A stretch of DNA of 64,000 nucleotides from Peribacillus frigoritolerans (GCF_001636405.1 NZ_KV440950.1:3390778-3454777), one strand, 5' to 3'. Shown: positions 28,603 to 38,941, numbered from the stretch's first letter. Program-made: numbers and translations. Notes: generated by a model from the sequence alone, not told the origin.

Positions 28603-30654
28603 CTAAGTATATCCATGCATAGCATGCTTTGACCTAAGAAAATATAAATACTCTATTCCATCAGCCGTGATTTTAGTGCCGGCCCTTCCTCTGCCTTTGA
28701 CGACAAACCCTTCGATTTCTAAAATATCCAAACGGCGACGAATCTGCTGAGGGGACAAGATAAAGTCCGATTCTTTACTTTGACTGGAAATCAGTTCTCT
28801 GCTTGCCGCTTTTCCTTTATCGTTGTATTGCTTAATTACTTCCAAGATGAAAACGCGCTCCTGATTTTCCAACACACTTTCACAGACGGGATAATCTACC
28901 GTCACACTGTCTTCCTTATTCCCGTGCATGAACGGAAGGTCACTTTTCTTCACGACATTCCCCTCACAAACCGTCAACATGTAATCGATTGTACTTTTAA
29001 GTTCCCGTATGTTGCCGGGCCATTCATATTGCATGAAATAATCCAGTACGCCTTCCTCTACTTTTACCCACTTCCCGCTTTTTGTGATGAGGTGCTTTAT
29101 CAAAAGTGGAATATCCGCTCTTCTTTCTTTGAGTGACGGTATGTAAAGATTGAGCACATTCAGCCGGTAAAACAAGTCTGTTCTGAATGAACCGTCCCGC
29201 ATTTTATCATGAAGATTTTTATTCGTCGCGGTAATCACCCTGACATTAACGGGAATGATTCTCTTGCCGCCAATTCTGCGGATTTCCCCCTCCTGAAGAA
29301 CTCGAAGCAGATGGGATTGAACTGTGAGACTTATGTCACCAATTTCATCCAAAAAGATAGTCCCTTTATCCGCCATTTCAAACAGTCCTTTCTTTCCTCC
29401 CCTTTGCGCTCCTGTAAATGCCCCTTCTTCGTAGCCGAACAATTCACTTTCCAGTAAAGTTTCTGTTAAAGCACTACAGTTAACCGCTAGAAATGGCCCA
29501 TTCTTTCGCAATGAATGCTCATGAATCGCATGAGCAAACAGCTCTTTTCCTGTACCCGTCTCTCCCTGAATCAAAATCGGATGCTCCGACAAGGCAAGCT
29601 TCTTGGCAATCTGCTTTCTCTCTTTCATTACTTCATTCTCGCCGATAATATCGTCAAAGCAGTATTTTGAATAAAATCCTTGATTGCGCATTTCTCTTTG
29701 TGCAGTCTTTTCTATTTCAAAGGCTTGATGTACACTTTTGAAGGTTGCGACAATTGTATTTTCTTTCATCATTTGCAACCGGAAAATCACGATATCCACG
29801 CCGTATATGTTGAAGAACTTGCTTTCATCATTACTTTCCATGATGAAATCGATAATATCACGGCGATTCATTACATGCTCTAGATACTGATTAACCACAT
29901 CTTTTGCATCAACCTGGAACAATGCCGCAAGCTGGTCATTGAATACCGTTATCAGCCCTTCCTCGTTAACGACCAATATTCCGTCATCGACAGTACACAA
30001 CACATTTTGGATATGATCACTCATCTGCTTGGCATCCCACTCCGCATGTAACAGCTTACGTTGTAATTCAATTATATTACTAATATACCTTTCAGAAATC
30101 TTTGAGGATATATCCTTGTGTAAACCACAGCATTCTACAACTTCCAGAATTGTTGTTATATCAAAAAGACGTACGCCTATATCGATTACTTCTTTTATGT
30201 AAGAGGGGCACAGATGAGTTTCTCCTGGCGATACAGCTATTTGGACATTCTCATAGAATAAAATCCCCTTCCTGAAAGGGATAAATTGAACATGATCGAC
30301 ACCAAGCTGATATAAGGATTCAATAAGGCTAATAGTTGCATCGTCATCATCATTCACCAAAAGCACTGTCGACCCCTCTGGTATTCTTAATAGCTTGTCA
30401 ATGTATTCATGATTAACAGTTCTCTTTCCCACAATTACTTTCTGGGCATTTACGCCATCCATTCCCATTTTCTTTTCATAAGCTGCATCTGATGAATATA
30501 AGATAATTCCCTCTCCCAAAGAACGAGGTATTCCCTCATCGGTAGCATGGCTGTTGACATGAACGTAGTCTCCAAGCAGTTGTTCCAGTTGCTCCTGCAA
30601 GGCTTCCTTTGTTTTTGAGCTTCCCGCTATAAGTGTAAGTGAGGATTTTGACAT
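28603..30654 (-). CDS. Sigma-54-dependent transcriptional activator with PAS domain
   Basis: A 683-residue enhancer-binding protein. Residues about 1-180 form an unrecognised sensor region without a phosphoreceiver. A PAS-like domain is at about 212-305. The AAA+ domain (335-565) has Walker A GETGTGKE (364-371), the sigma-54 contact GAFTGA (411-416) and Walker B GTIFLDE (431-437). The C-terminus (about 600-683) looks like a winged helix (LSPQQIRRRLDILEIEGFVVKG) instead of the usual Fis-type motif. The gene is divergent from yfcC-iadA, which has a matching -24/-12 promoter, so it very likely activates that operon. The signal could be a beta-aspartyl or other dipeptide. Confidence 0.9.
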   Translation of the reverse strand: MSKSSLTLIAGSSKTKEALQEQLEQLLGDYVHVNSHATDEGIPRSLGEGIILYSSDAAYEKKMGMDGVNAQKVIVGKRTVNHEYIDKLLRIPEGSTVLLVNDDDDATISLIESLYQLGVDHVQFIPFRKGILFYENVQIAVSPGETHLCPSYIKEVIDIGVRLFDITTILEVVECCGLHKDISSKISERYISNIIELQRKLLHAEWDAKQMSDHIQNVLCTVDDGILVVNEEGLITVFNDQLAALFQVDAKDVVNQYLEHVMNRRDIIDFIMESNDESKFFNIYGVDIVIFRLQMMKENTIVATFKSVHQAFEIEKTAQREMRNQGFYSKYCFDDIIGENEVMKERKQIAKKLALSEHPILIQGETGTGKELFAHAIHEHSLRKNGPFLAVNCSALTETLLESELFGYEEGAFTGAQRGGKKGLFEMADKGTIFLDEIGDISLTVQSHLLRVLQEGEIRRIGGKRIIPVNVRVITATNKNLHDKMRDGSFRTDLFYRLNVLNLYIPSLKERRADIPLLIKHLITKSGKWVKVEEGVLDYFMQYEWPGNIRELKSTIDYMLTVCEGNVVKKSDLPFMHGNKEDSVTVDYPVCESVLENQERVFILEVIKQYNDKGKAASRELISSQSKESDFILSPQQIRRRLDILEIEGFVVKGRGRAGTKITADGIEYLYFLRSKHAMHGYT

Positions 30655-30675
30655 AAAAGCACCTACCTGTCTGTA

Positions 30676-30708
30676 ATTGGTTTTATTATATCACCAAAAA
30701 GAACCAAT
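30676..30708. promoter_or_regulatory. Candidate upstream activator site
   Basis: Inverted repeat ATTGGTT (30676-30682) and AACCAAT (30702-30708), 60-90 bp upstream of the -24/-12 promoter, where enhancer-binding proteins normally sit. Assigned by position and symmetry only. Confidence 0.35.
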
Positions 30709-30766
30709 AATGACCTTTAACTTCAATCCACCCGATAAGTTCTCATTAAAATCAATTACCCCATAT

Positions 30767-30782
30767 TGGCACAGAATTTGCT
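30767..30782 (+). promoter_or_regulatory. Sigma-54 (-24/-12) promoter
   Basis: TGGCACAGAATTTGCT matches the consensus TGGCAC-N5-TTGCW with GG and GC exactly 12 bases apart. It lies about 160 bp before the yfcC-type start and faces it. A sigma-54 activator gene is immediately divergent. Confidence 0.85.
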
Positions 30783-30941
30783 TATATATTGAGTTGTCGT
30801 GATTGAGTTGACGTGCCCATGGATTTGAAAAGGAGGGAAACAGCAGAATACTAGAAAAACAGATGATAGTCGATAGGCTGGAAAATTTTTGTTAGCGTAT
30901 TAGTTCCATGTACTTATTTTAAATACAAAGGAGAGACACTT

Positions 30942-32363
30942 ATGAGCCAGGTAGAAGAGAAGGCTGTTTCGCTTGAAACAGCGGGAGAAAAAGAGAGAAA
31001 AATCAATGTTTTTGTATTGCTGCTCTGCATTCTCGCAATAGCAACTCTATTTACTTACATTTTGCCTGCCGGGGAATATACACGGATAGAAGCAGATGGA
31101 CGGACTACTGTTGACGCCAATTCTTTCAAATGGATAGAATCTGCACCGGTGGAATTGTTCGATATGATAAAAGCTATTCACACAGGGATGGTTGAAGCTG
31201 GCAATATTATCTTTTTCTTATTGATTATTGGAGGGTTTTTCGGTGTTTTAAGAGCTACAGGGACGGTTGATGTGCTCATCGCCACAATGGCTCGGAGGTT
31301 GGCGACACGTGAAAAGCTATTAATTCCTGTCGTGATGCTGTTTTTTGCTGTAGGAGGCTCCTTAATGGGAATGGCAGAAGAAACACTAGCTTACCTTCCT
31401 CTTATCATTCCGCTGGCGTTGGCCCTGGGATTCGATACAATTACAGGTACTGCCATCGTCATAGTAGGGGCATTGTCAGGGTTCACGACTGCTATCATGA
31501 ATCCCTTCACTGTAGGACTGGCACAAGGAATTGCTGAATTGCCGATGTTCTCAGGAATAGGGTTACGCCTTATCTTATTTATTATCGTCTACCTTGTTTC
31601 CGTTCTTTATATCTATCGTTATGCTATGAAGGTCAAGAAAAATCCTTCTATAGGAATCTACGGAAAATACACAAAGGAAGAAGCAAAAAAACTGCTCCAA
31701 TCAAGTGCGAAATTAACTGCAAGACATAAATTCATCTTAATCTCTTTTTTAATTAACTATATCGTGTTGGCATTTGGTGTCATCAAATTCCAATGGTACA
31801 TTACAGAAATTACAGCCTTATTCATTGTTTTGACAATCGTAATTGGAATATTCGGTAAATTGTCCGCGGATCAAATTGTCAACTCCTTTACCAATGGATC
31901 TGCCGCCTTGCTAGGCGGTGCTTTGATTATTGGCGTATCACGCGCCATTCTTGTTGTATTGAATGATGGGCATATCGTCGACCCTATGCTGCATCAAGTA
32001 TCTGAAGCTATCCAGCATATTCCTGCCTATTTAAGTGTTGCCGGCATGTACAGCTTCCAAACTCTTATTCATTTTATTCTAGCATCCGGAACCGGTCATG
32101 CGATGTTGACCATGCCAATTATGATTCCGCTCGCAGACTTATTGGATATTACACGCCAAACTGCGGTGTTGACTTTCTCTTTTGCGGACGGAATCGGAAA
32201 TATGATTTTCCCAACCGCTACTACCTTAATGGCGGGCTTGGCCATTGCAGGCATACCTTGGACAAAATGGGCGAAGTGGATTCTGCCGCTGGTACTTATT
32301 CAATATCTCATTGGATTAATAGCCGTCATAACGGCTCACTTCATCGGATATGGTCCATTTTGA
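30942..32363 (+). CDS. YfcC/ArcD-type (C4-dicarboxylate anaerobic carrier-like) permease
   Basis: A 473-residue membrane protein with about 12 segments. It matches the YfcC family: cytosolic basic start, then FVLLLCILAIATLFTYILPAGEY, which is typical of this group, and the re-entrant-like stretch MGMAEETLAYLPLIIPLALALG. Annotated substrates range from dicarboxylates to amino acids and basic peptides. It is followed 37 bp later by isoaspartyl dipeptidase under one sigma-54 promoter, so I infer uptake of dipeptides or of aspartate-like compounds. AAAGGAGAG precedes the ATG. Confidence 0.85.
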   Translation: MSQVEEKAVSLETAGEKERKINVFVLLLCILAIATLFTYILPAGEYTRIEADGRTTVDANSFKWIESAPVELFDMIKAIHTGMVEAGNIIFFLLIIGGFFGVLRATGTVDVLIATMARRLATREKLLIPVVMLFFAVGGSLMGMAEETLAYLPLIIPLALALGFDTITGTAIVIVGALSGFTTAIMNPFTVGLAQGIAELPMFSGIGLRLILFIIVYLVSVLYIYRYAMKVKKNPSIGIYGKYTKEEAKKLLQSSAKLTARHKFILISFLINYIVLAFGVIKFQWYITEITALFIVLTIVIGIFGKLSADQIVNSFTNGSAALLGGALIIGVSRAILVVLNDGHIVDPMLHQVSEAIQHIPAYLSVAGMYSFQTLIHFILASGTGHAMLTMPIMIPLADLLDITRQTAVLTFSFADGIGNMIFPTATTLMAGLAIAGIPWTKWAKWILPLVLIQYLIGLIAVITAHFIGYGPF

Positions 32364-32399
32364 TAAAAATCACTAATTCATTACAGGAGGAAAAACGCA

Positions 32400-33572
32400 T
32401 TGCTTACTTTAATTAAAAATGGCGAGATATACTCACCCAATTACTTAGGACGGAAAGACATTTTGATTACAGATGAAAAAATTGCATTCATAGATGACAG
32501 AATCGAGATTCCTGACAACTTTGCTCCTATTCATATCATTGATGCGACCAATCTTTTAGTTGTTCCAGGTTTCATAGATTCACATGTTCATATTATTGGC
32601 GGAGGCGGTGAGGGAGGATTCAAAACCCACACCCCTGAGCTGATGCTTACGGACATTACGACTTCAGGTATTACAACGCTTGTCGGATTGCTTGGTACGG
32701 ACGGAACTACGCGTAGAATGGAAAGCCTGATTGCCAAGGCCCGGGCACTTGAAGAAGAGGGTATTTCCTGTTTCATTCATACAGGCTCCTACCAAGTGCC
32801 AGTAAAAACATTGACAGGAAAAATTGAAGATGACCTTATTTTCATTGACAAAATCATCGGTGTCGGGGAAATTGCCATCTCCGACCATAGATCATCAGAG
32901 CCCACTTTTGAGGAATTGACCAAAATCGTCGCAGCCGCACGTAACGGGGGTATTCTGTCAGGAAAAGCAGGTATATTAGAAGTTCATGTAGGAGACGGTG
33001 ATGGCGAGCTCTCGTTGTTACATGCAATCGCTGATAAAACCAACATTCCGATTCGGCAGCTCCATCCGACACATATCAACCGAAATGAAAAATTATTCAA
33101 GGCGGGAATCAATTACGCAAAACGGGGCGGGTTCGTAGACTTTACAACAAGCACCATTCCTCAGTTTCTGGATGATGGCGAAGTAAAATGCAGCATTGCC
33201 TTGCGCATAATGCTGGAAGAGGGAATTCCGGTAGAACAAATCACCTTCTCCTCAGATGGCCAGGCAAGTCTTCCATTTTTCAACAACCATGGGGAGTATG
33301 CAGGCCTTCAAGTAGGAAAAGTATCTTCGCTATATCACGAAGTGCGTGATTCTGTTTTAGAAGAAGGAATCCCACTTGAAACGGCACTGAAGGTCATCAC
33401 CACAAATCCCGCACAAGTGCTGAAACTATCAACCAAGGGCAGTATCCAAACCGGCAATGATGCTGATATTGTGCTATTGCAAAAGGAAACTTTTGCAATT
33501 GTCACTGTAATGGCAAAAGGACAAGTTATGGTAGATAAGGGTATTCCGTTGATAAAAGGGACATTTGAATGA
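32400..33572 (+). CDS. iadA: Beta-aspartyl (isoaspartyl) dipeptidase
   Basis: A 390-residue amidohydrolase that cleaves beta-aspartyl dipeptides from damaged proteins. The metal motif is DSHVHIIGGGGEGG (His62, His64). SDHRSSEP, HPTHINRN and SSDGQAS follow in the IadA order. The carboxylated lysine of the E. coli enzyme (GVKCAISDHRS) aligns with Glu157 here (GVGEIAISDHRS), so a glutamate probably bridges the zinc ions. Translation starts at TTG after GGAGGAAA. It forms an operon with the YfcC-type carrier, followed by a strong terminator. Confidence 0.92.
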   Translation: MLTLIKNGEIYSPNYLGRKDILITDEKIAFIDDRIEIPDNFAPIHIIDATNLLVVPGFIDSHVHIIGGGGEGGFKTHTPELMLTDITTSGITTLVGLLGTDGTTRRMESLIAKARALEEEGISCFIHTGSYQVPVKTLTGKIEDDLIFIDKIIGVGEIAISDHRSSEPTFEELTKIVAAARNGGILSGKAGILEVHVGDGDGELSLLHAIADKTNIPIRQLHPTHINRNEKLFKAGINYAKRGGFVDFTTSTIPQFLDDGEVKCSIALRIMLEEGIPVEQITFSSDGQASLPFFNNHGEYAGLQVGKVSSLYHEVRDSVLEEGIPLETALKVITTNPAQVLKLSTKGSIQTGNDADIVLLQKETFAIVTVMAKGQVMVDKGIPLIKGTFE

Positions 33573-33663
33573 GTTTAGACAGGATACCAGATTTCGAAAA
33601 ATTTTCACGTCTCGCATTAATATTGTGAAAAATCGCTATAGGGGCGATACTTAAACCAATCTA

Positions 33664-33701
33664 AAAAGTCGAATTCCTAACTGTGGAGGAATTCGACTTT
33701 T
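33664..33701 (+). terminator. Intrinsic terminator of the yfcC-iadA operon
   Basis: 15-base arms, 33664-33678 (AAAAGTCGAATTCCT) and 33687-33701, with an 8-base loop and T-rich tail. From 33702 to the next gene end at 33887 nothing else is seen. Confidence 0.85.
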
Positions 33702-33886
33702 AATTATAACAGTCATATTAACCTGTTCCCTTTTTAAGTAACAAAACATGTAAAGCCTCGAATATATCAAACTTAACTTTTTTTGATTTATACCAGGAAA
33801 ATCGAGACCCGTTATCCATCACTTTTATCTCAGGGACCCAGCCTATGTACTTTAGTCTTCAGAAAAGTCTTGTTGTTAGAAAGAGG

Positions 33887-34879
33887 TCATCCAAATAATG
33901 AAGTACTATGCAGCGGCTGAACTTTCGCCAAAGGATCAATATAGGCTTTGGCATTATTAACTGCCGTAGGACCTTCACCGAATCCGGAAGCAATTAATTT
34001 AACCTTTCCATCATACGTACAAATATCCCCGGCTGCGTATATGCCTGAAATATTTGTTTCTTGCTTGGAATTAACGATAATTGCATTTTTATTGATGTTT
34101 AGACCCCATTCTTTAATCGCTCCCAGAGAAGAGACAAAGCCGTAATTAATAATTAAATCATCTACGTCAACCACTTCTTTTTGTTGAGTCTTAGTGTGTT
34201 CTAAAACTATTTGCGTAATGTGATCTGTTCCTACCAATTCGGAGGGAATATAAGGTGTTTTGACCTCAACAGAGGAATTCACTAACTTTTCTACACTATG
34301 CTCATGAGCACGGAATTTATCTCTTCTGTGTATCAATGTTACCTTTTCAGCAATCGGCTCTAACATAAGGGCCCAATCAACAGCAGAATCCCCACCGCCT
34401 AGAATCGCCACTTTTCTTCCTTTAAATCGATTCATATCATTCACGAAATAATGCAAATTCTTATCCTCGAACTGCGTTGAATCTTCCAATTCTAGTTTAC
34501 GAGGCTGAAAGGCTCCATTTCCAGCAGTAATGATCACTGATTTAGAGAAATGAGTATCGAGGTTTGTAGTGATCTTAAATGTTCCGTCTGCTTGCTTTTC
34601 CATTTGTTCAACTGCTTCTTCAAGACAAATTGTTGGTTCGAATACTTTCATTTGTTCTATTAAATTTTCTATCAATTCCTGCGCCCTTACTTTTGGAAAA
34701 CCAGCTATATCATAAATGAATTTTTCGGGATAAAGAGCCGAAAGCTGTCCACCCAGTTGAGGAAGACTTTCGAGGATTTTCACCTTCGCTTGCCTCATTC
34801 CGCCATAGAATGCAGTAAACAAGCCAACTGGGCCGCCGCCAATAATAGTTATGTCATAGACCTTCTTTTCTTCTGTCAA
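33887..34879 (-). CDS. Ferredoxin-NADP reductase, thioredoxin-reductase-like
   Basis: A flavoprotein of 330 residues if started at the TTG at 34879, which has AAGGAG 8 bases upstream; the frame extends to 34888. FAD-binding motif [17 protein letters not shown] at the N-terminus, NADP motif [15 protein letters not shown] near the middle and the FAD motif [25 protein letters not shown] near the end. It lacks the CxxC of thioredoxin reductases, as in B. subtilis YumC. It would pass electrons from NADPH to ferredoxin, and a ferredoxin gene lies just upstream. Confidence 0.9.
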   Translation of the reverse strand: MTEEKKVYDITIIGGGPVGLFTAFYGGMRQAKVKILESLPQLGGQLSALYPEKFIYDIAGFPKVRAQELIENLIEQMKVFEPTICLEEAVEQMEKQADGTFKITTNLDTHFSKSVIITAGNGAFQPRKLELEDSTQFEDKNLHYFVNDMNRFKGRKVAILGGGDSAVDWALMLEPIAEKVTLIHRRDKFRAHEHSVEKLVNSSVEVKTPYIPSELVGTDHITQIVLEHTKTQQKEVVDVDDLIINYGFVSSLGAIKEWGLNINKNAIIVNSKQETNISGIYAAGDICTYDGKVKLIASGFGEGPTAVNNAKAYIDPLAKVQPLHSTSLFG

Positions 34880-35100
34880 TGCAATCACTCCTTGTTCTTC
34901 TAGGTTGGTTGTTCATACTGAACATGATTTACTGGTTGTAAGGGATAAACTTGTATGTTTCCACAAGTAATTCTTCCTTTTCCTTTGTTTCAGAAATGAT
35001 GGATAAAAGCAATTGAATATCCACCCTTTCAAAGACAATCTGGATATGTCACCACATTAAAAATCTATAAAGCTACTGGTCACAAACGCACCTGAAATTA

Positions 35101-35358
<258 letters not shown>

Positions 35359-35415
35359 TCATTCCTCTCTCTAATATAGGCCTGGTTTTACTAAAGTATT
35401 TGTAGAAGCCTTTTC

Positions 35416-36210
35416 CTACTCAGTACCTTTCAAAAATTCCAAAATGCTCGAATTAAACTCCCTTGGATTTTCCTGGTAACACAAATGACCGCCATCTGGA
35501 ATAATCACTAGCCGGGAGTTTATTAGCTTTTCATGAATGGCTTCTGATTCCTTAATGGGAGTTACAGTATCCAACTCACCACAAATCACAAGAACAGGAA
35601 CAGCTATATGAGATAACATACTCATTTGATTTAGATGATAAAGTGAATATGCTACCGAACGATATCCTGCGGGTCTTATCTGTGTCATAATCTCTTTGAC
35701 TCGTGTATGGACATTTTCTGAAGCATGGGGAGATAGCAGTGCTTGTATCCTCTTTTCCGCTATCTCCTTAGTAGAAAGGTTTTCAATTGAAAATAATCGA
35801 TTTTTCAATTTCGTCTCGTTCTCTTCTGGTGATAGAGCAGCAGCCCCCCTTGTCGAATCTGCTAATATGAGTTTATTAACCTTATTAGGGTACAGGCTAC
35901 AGTACTCTATCGCAATTGCCGCTCCCATTGAATGGCCGAGAAGATGGATTTTTTCCAGCTTTAGCTGATCTAGCATGCCGTTCAGAATACGTGCGAACTC
36001 TTTAAAGTGTCTATATTCTTCTGCTGGATCTGAGCTTTTCCCATAACCCGGAGCATCCCATGCGATTACTGTATAATGCTCCTTTAATTCCTGGATTTGT
36101 TCCTTCCATGACTGTGAATTATTGCTCATACCATGTAATAATATTAGAGGTTCTCCCTTACCTTCTATTTCATAATGAATGCTTAAATCTTCTACTTTTA
36201 CGAATGGCAT
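35416..36210 (-). CDS. Alpha/beta hydrolase
   Basis: A 264-residue alpha/beta-fold hydrolase. The oxyanion region LILLHGMSNNS and the nucleophile elbow GHSMGA are clear. Asp in GELDTVTP and His in PDGGHLCY complete the triad. Size and layout resemble 3-oxoadipate enol-lactonase and meta-cleavage-product hydrolases as well as many esterases, so the exact reaction is open. Its place between a ferredoxin gene and a BphB-like dehydrogenase gene favours a role in degrading a ring-cleavage product. Confidence 0.85.
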   Translation of the reverse strand: MPFVKVEDLSIHYEIEGKGEPLILLHGMSNNSQSWKEQIQELKEHYTVIAWDAPGYGKSSDPAEEYRHFKEFARILNGMLDQLKLEKIHLLGHSMGAAIAIEYCSLYPNKVNKLILADSTRGAAALSPEENETKLKNRLFSIENLSTKEIAEKRIQALLSPHASENVHTRVKEIMTQIRPAGYRSVAYSLYHLNQMSMLSHIAVPVLVICGELDTVTPIKESEAIHEKLINSRLVIIPDGGHLCYQENPREFNSSILEFLKGTE

Positions 36211-36375
36211 ACGATCAGTCCCCTTAATCTCTAACTCTTAAAGCCCCCAAACTTGATATAACTTTCTTAAATTAGAGAATGATTTACTATTTTTATATTT
36301 TGCTTGGAACTCTATAAAGAAAGTGCTTCCTTTCCCGACTTACAATTCAGCTAACGTATTCAAATCCTCTCCAGC

Positions 36376-37164
36376 TTAGCCAAGGCCCCGCACTGACAAT
36401 CCGCCGTCGCTGGAAATGACTTCACCGGTGATTGCTCGTGATTCGTCAGAAGCCAACAGTACATATGCCGCAACGTGATCTTCCGGCATCTGGGCAAGTT
36501 GAAGAATATTCCGTTTTTTAATGCTGCTTGCTTTCGTATCATTATCGACGATTTTCACAAATGGACGCAGCGGTGGAATCACCGTGAGTGCTGTCAATGT
36601 ACCCCCTGGGGCTACGGCATTTACCCGGATGGAAGGCGATAGTTCGAACGCAAGCTGGCGCATCAATCCAATTTGGGCGTGTTTGCTCGCTGTATACCAA
36701 ACACCGCCGCCATCTGGATAAAAACTTGCACCGGACACGGTAAAAATAATATTGCCATTCGTTTTTTTCAGTTCTTCAAGAGCAGCTTTAGCTCCGAAAA
36801 AAGAGCCTTTTACGTTAATATTGAATAGAAAATCATACGCTTCGGAAAGCGCCTCGGGAGTCACATCGGCAAATTTGGCAAATCCATCGAACACGCCTGC
36901 ATTCGCAACGAAGACATCTAACTTTCCGAATTGCTCAACAGTAGCTTGGACCGCTTGCTCATTGTCTTCGTATTTGCTTACATCTCCCTGATAAGTAAGG
37001 ATGTTTTCACCAAATTCTCCTTTCATTTTCGCTAATGTCTCTTTAGAGCGGCCGATAATGCTCACTTTTGCTCCTTCTTGTATAAAACGGCGTGTGACAG
37101 CTTCTCCTATTCCAGAAGCTCCCCCTGTAATCAAAACGACTTTATCTTTTAAGGCCATGCCCAT
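36376..37164 (-). CDS. SDR dehydrogenase resembling cis-dihydrodiol dehydrogenases (BphB/HcaB)
   Basis: A short-chain dehydrogenase of 262 residues when started at the ATG at 37164, which has a GAAGGGG site. NAD motif ITGGASGIGEA; active site YTASKHA. The stretch GNIIFTVSGASFYPDGGG before the active site and the ending SSDGGLSVRGLG are close to BphB and HcaB as I remember them (GFYPNGGG...; DGGLGVRGFF). Those enzymes oxidise aromatic cis-dihydrodiols to catechols. No ring-hydroxylating dioxygenase is present in the window, although a ferredoxin and its reductase are. A palindrome shared with the neighbouring MFS gene lies about 105 bp upstream. Confidence 0.8.
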   Translation of the reverse strand: MGMALKDKVVLITGGASGIGEAVTRRFIQEGAKVSIIGRSKETLAKMKGEFGENILTYQGDVSKYEDNEQAVQATVEQFGKLDVFVANAGVFDGFAKFADVTPEALSEAYDFLFNINVKGSFFGAKAALEELKKTNGNIIFTVSGASFYPDGGGVWYTASKHAQIGLMRQLAFELSPSIRVNAVAPGGTLTALTVIPPLRPFVKIVDNDTKASSIKKRNILQLAQMPEDHVAAYVLLASDESRAITGEVISSDGGLSVRGLG

Positions 37165-37269
37165 TGTCTCCACCCCTTCTGATATCTTTCAAACATAATG
37201 AACGGTTATCCAAAGATCGGTTACAGTTCAAATATACGGTCTTGTAGCGAGGACATAACCCCAATAAAT

Positions 37270-37304
37270 GTTTTATATATAAAACTATGTTTTTTTATAT
37301 AAAC
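37270..37304 (-). promoter_or_regulatory. Perfect 16-bp palindrome, candidate operator upstream of the SDR gene
   Basis: GTTTTATATATAAAAC (37270-37285) is a perfect palindrome. A related half-matching copy follows (37289-37304). The same sequence with one change occurs at 39025-39040, upstream of the MFS gene. No regulator gene lies nearby. Confidence 0.45.
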
Positions 37305-37450
37305 AATTCTAAAATGTAATCGCTTCATTGTCAATGTAAGCTGTAAAAAAACTGAAACCATCGTTCGGGAATATGTGCCTTGTACTATATCAAGCTGTGT
37401 CATCCTTATACCTGTGTACACGTCAATTAGTATTCAAGATTTATTGTGGT

Positions 37451-37485
37451 TCTCAGTAAGAATCTAGCGTCCCTTCTTACTGAGA
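37451..37485 (-). terminator. Hairpin downstream of the MFS gene
   Basis: Arms TCTCAGTAAGAA (37451-37462) and TTCTTACTGAGA (37474-37485), about 40 bp after the MFS stop. There is no long T-run, but symmetry and position fit a terminator. Confidence 0.6.
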
Positions 37486-37526
37486 GACCCTTTCTAAAAA
37501 ACGTATGATATTACTTTTTTTGCTCT

Positions 37527-38807
37527 CTATAAAGTTACTTTGTTTCCTGTTGTATTACTTAGGTGATTTTCGGCAACTTCTTGTTTAATCATAAACAAGT
37601 ACGCGACAAACCCCAGAGTGGCTGCTACTATCAGCATGGCAATGGAGGGACCAAAATCACCGCCAGACATATCGCGGCTCCACCCCATGATATAGCTTGA
37701 AAATCCACCCATAATATTCGTGAATCCCATTAAACCGGCCGCGCGTCCCGCTGTTTCAGGTGTTGAAAATTTGATGATGAAGAAATTGGTTAGATGAAAC
37801 ATTCCTCCCTGAGTTCCCATGGCGAGCCCCATTGAAACCCCGGCCATAATGGGACTAGGTGCTAGGACCGCGATTGTCAAAAATACAGCTGTTAGTATGA
37901 AAAGAATCGTCGCAAGCAAGCTCGGGCGTTTCGTTTTGTCCGCCAGAAATCCGCCAGCCAGGACAAATCCTAGCGCGAATAGCCATGATAATGAGGTAAT
38001 CCCAGTCATTGCATCTCTTTCAAAGCCTTTGGCCTCCACGAGATAGGTAGGAAGCCAAATACTGATTCCAAAGAACAGAAAGGACGACATCAAATTGCCA
38101 AACCAGACAATCCAATAACGATAATCCTTTGCAAAGAATTGCTTCAACTGCACACCATGCGCTTCGTCCTTTTGGCGAATATAGGAGATTTCCTCTTTAC
38201 TCATGCGTGGATGTTCTTCTGGCGTATTACGAGCTAAATACAGGAACATTGGAATATTTATAAACAAGTTAAAGGCGGCGAGAGCAAAGAACGCGGCCTG
38301 CCAATGAAATGTTGAAATAATGAGGATGAGCATAACGGTACCCACTGCCGGGCCAAGGTAGTTTCCAGTAATCCAGAATGACTGTGCCCTGCCAAGCTCT
38401 CTTTTATTAAACCAATTCGATATGAATTTACCCGATATCGGGATCATCATGCCTTCCCCGATTCCGAGGATGACCCTACTAATTAAAAACATTTCGTATG
38501 AAGTGGACAGTCCTCCCATGACCATTGTCGCAGTCCATACCAGTAAACCTAAAACCGCTGTTTTCCGCGCCCCTAACTTGTCGATAATAACACCCCAAAA
38601 AATGTTGGAACAGGAGTATGAAATCATGAATATAAAGGAGATCAAGCCAATTTTTGCATTTTTATCCGGGCCAGTCAGACCAAGATCACTTAAAAATCCC
38701 GGATCGGTTTGGATAACAGAGATACCTACTTTATCAATCTGACCGAAAAACCAGAAGAAAAAAATAGGAATCGCAATGTACAACCATCTTTTTTGACCTT
38801 GTAACAT
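37527..38807 (-). CDS. MFS transporter, anion:cation symporter-like
   Basis: A 426-residue major facilitator with 12 segments. GVIIDKLGARKTAVLG is the first-loop motif and SRVILGIGEGMMIPISGKFISNWF is characteristic of the ACS branch for organic and aromatic acid anions. It is encoded just ahead of the BphB-like dehydrogenase and shares a palindromic upstream motif with it, so it may import the aromatic acid that the cluster handles. GGGGGAAA precedes the ATG. The substrate is not established. Confidence 0.88.
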   Translation of the reverse strand: MLQGQKRWLYIAIPIFFFWFFGQIDKVGISVIQTDPGFLSDLGLTGPDKNAKIGLISFIFMISYSCSNIFWGVIIDKLGARKTAVLGLLVWTATMVMGGLSTSYEMFLISRVILGIGEGMMIPISGKFISNWFNKRELGRAQSFWITGNYLGPAVGTVMLILIISTFHWQAAFFALAAFNLFINIPMFLYLARNTPEEHPRMSKEEISYIRQKDEAHGVQLKQFFAKDYRYWIVWFGNLMSSFLFFGISIWLPTYLVEAKGFERDAMTGITSLSWLFALGFVLAGGFLADKTKRPSLLATILFILTAVFLTIAVLAPSPIMAGVSMGLAMGTQGGMFHLTNFFIIKFSTPETAGRAAGLMGFTNIMGGFSSYIMGWSRDMSGGDFGPSIAMLIVAATLGFVAYLFMIKQEVAENHLSNTTGNKVTL

Positions 38808-38925
38808 GTTATTTCCCCCTTATAATAGGCTCGTTTGAATGCGCTTTCATGATTTTCGATACAAAATGGCTATCATGCTATCAAACTTCACCAACTCCCC
38901 CTTTCAAAAGATAGTAGCAACTTTT

Positions 38926-38941
38926 GTTTCATATAAAAAAC
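38926..38941 (-). promoter_or_regulatory. Third, weaker copy of the candidate operator
   Basis: GTTTCATATAAAAAAC agrees with the palindrome at 37270 in 14 of 16 positions. It lies about 120 bp before the MFS start. Confidence 0.3.
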
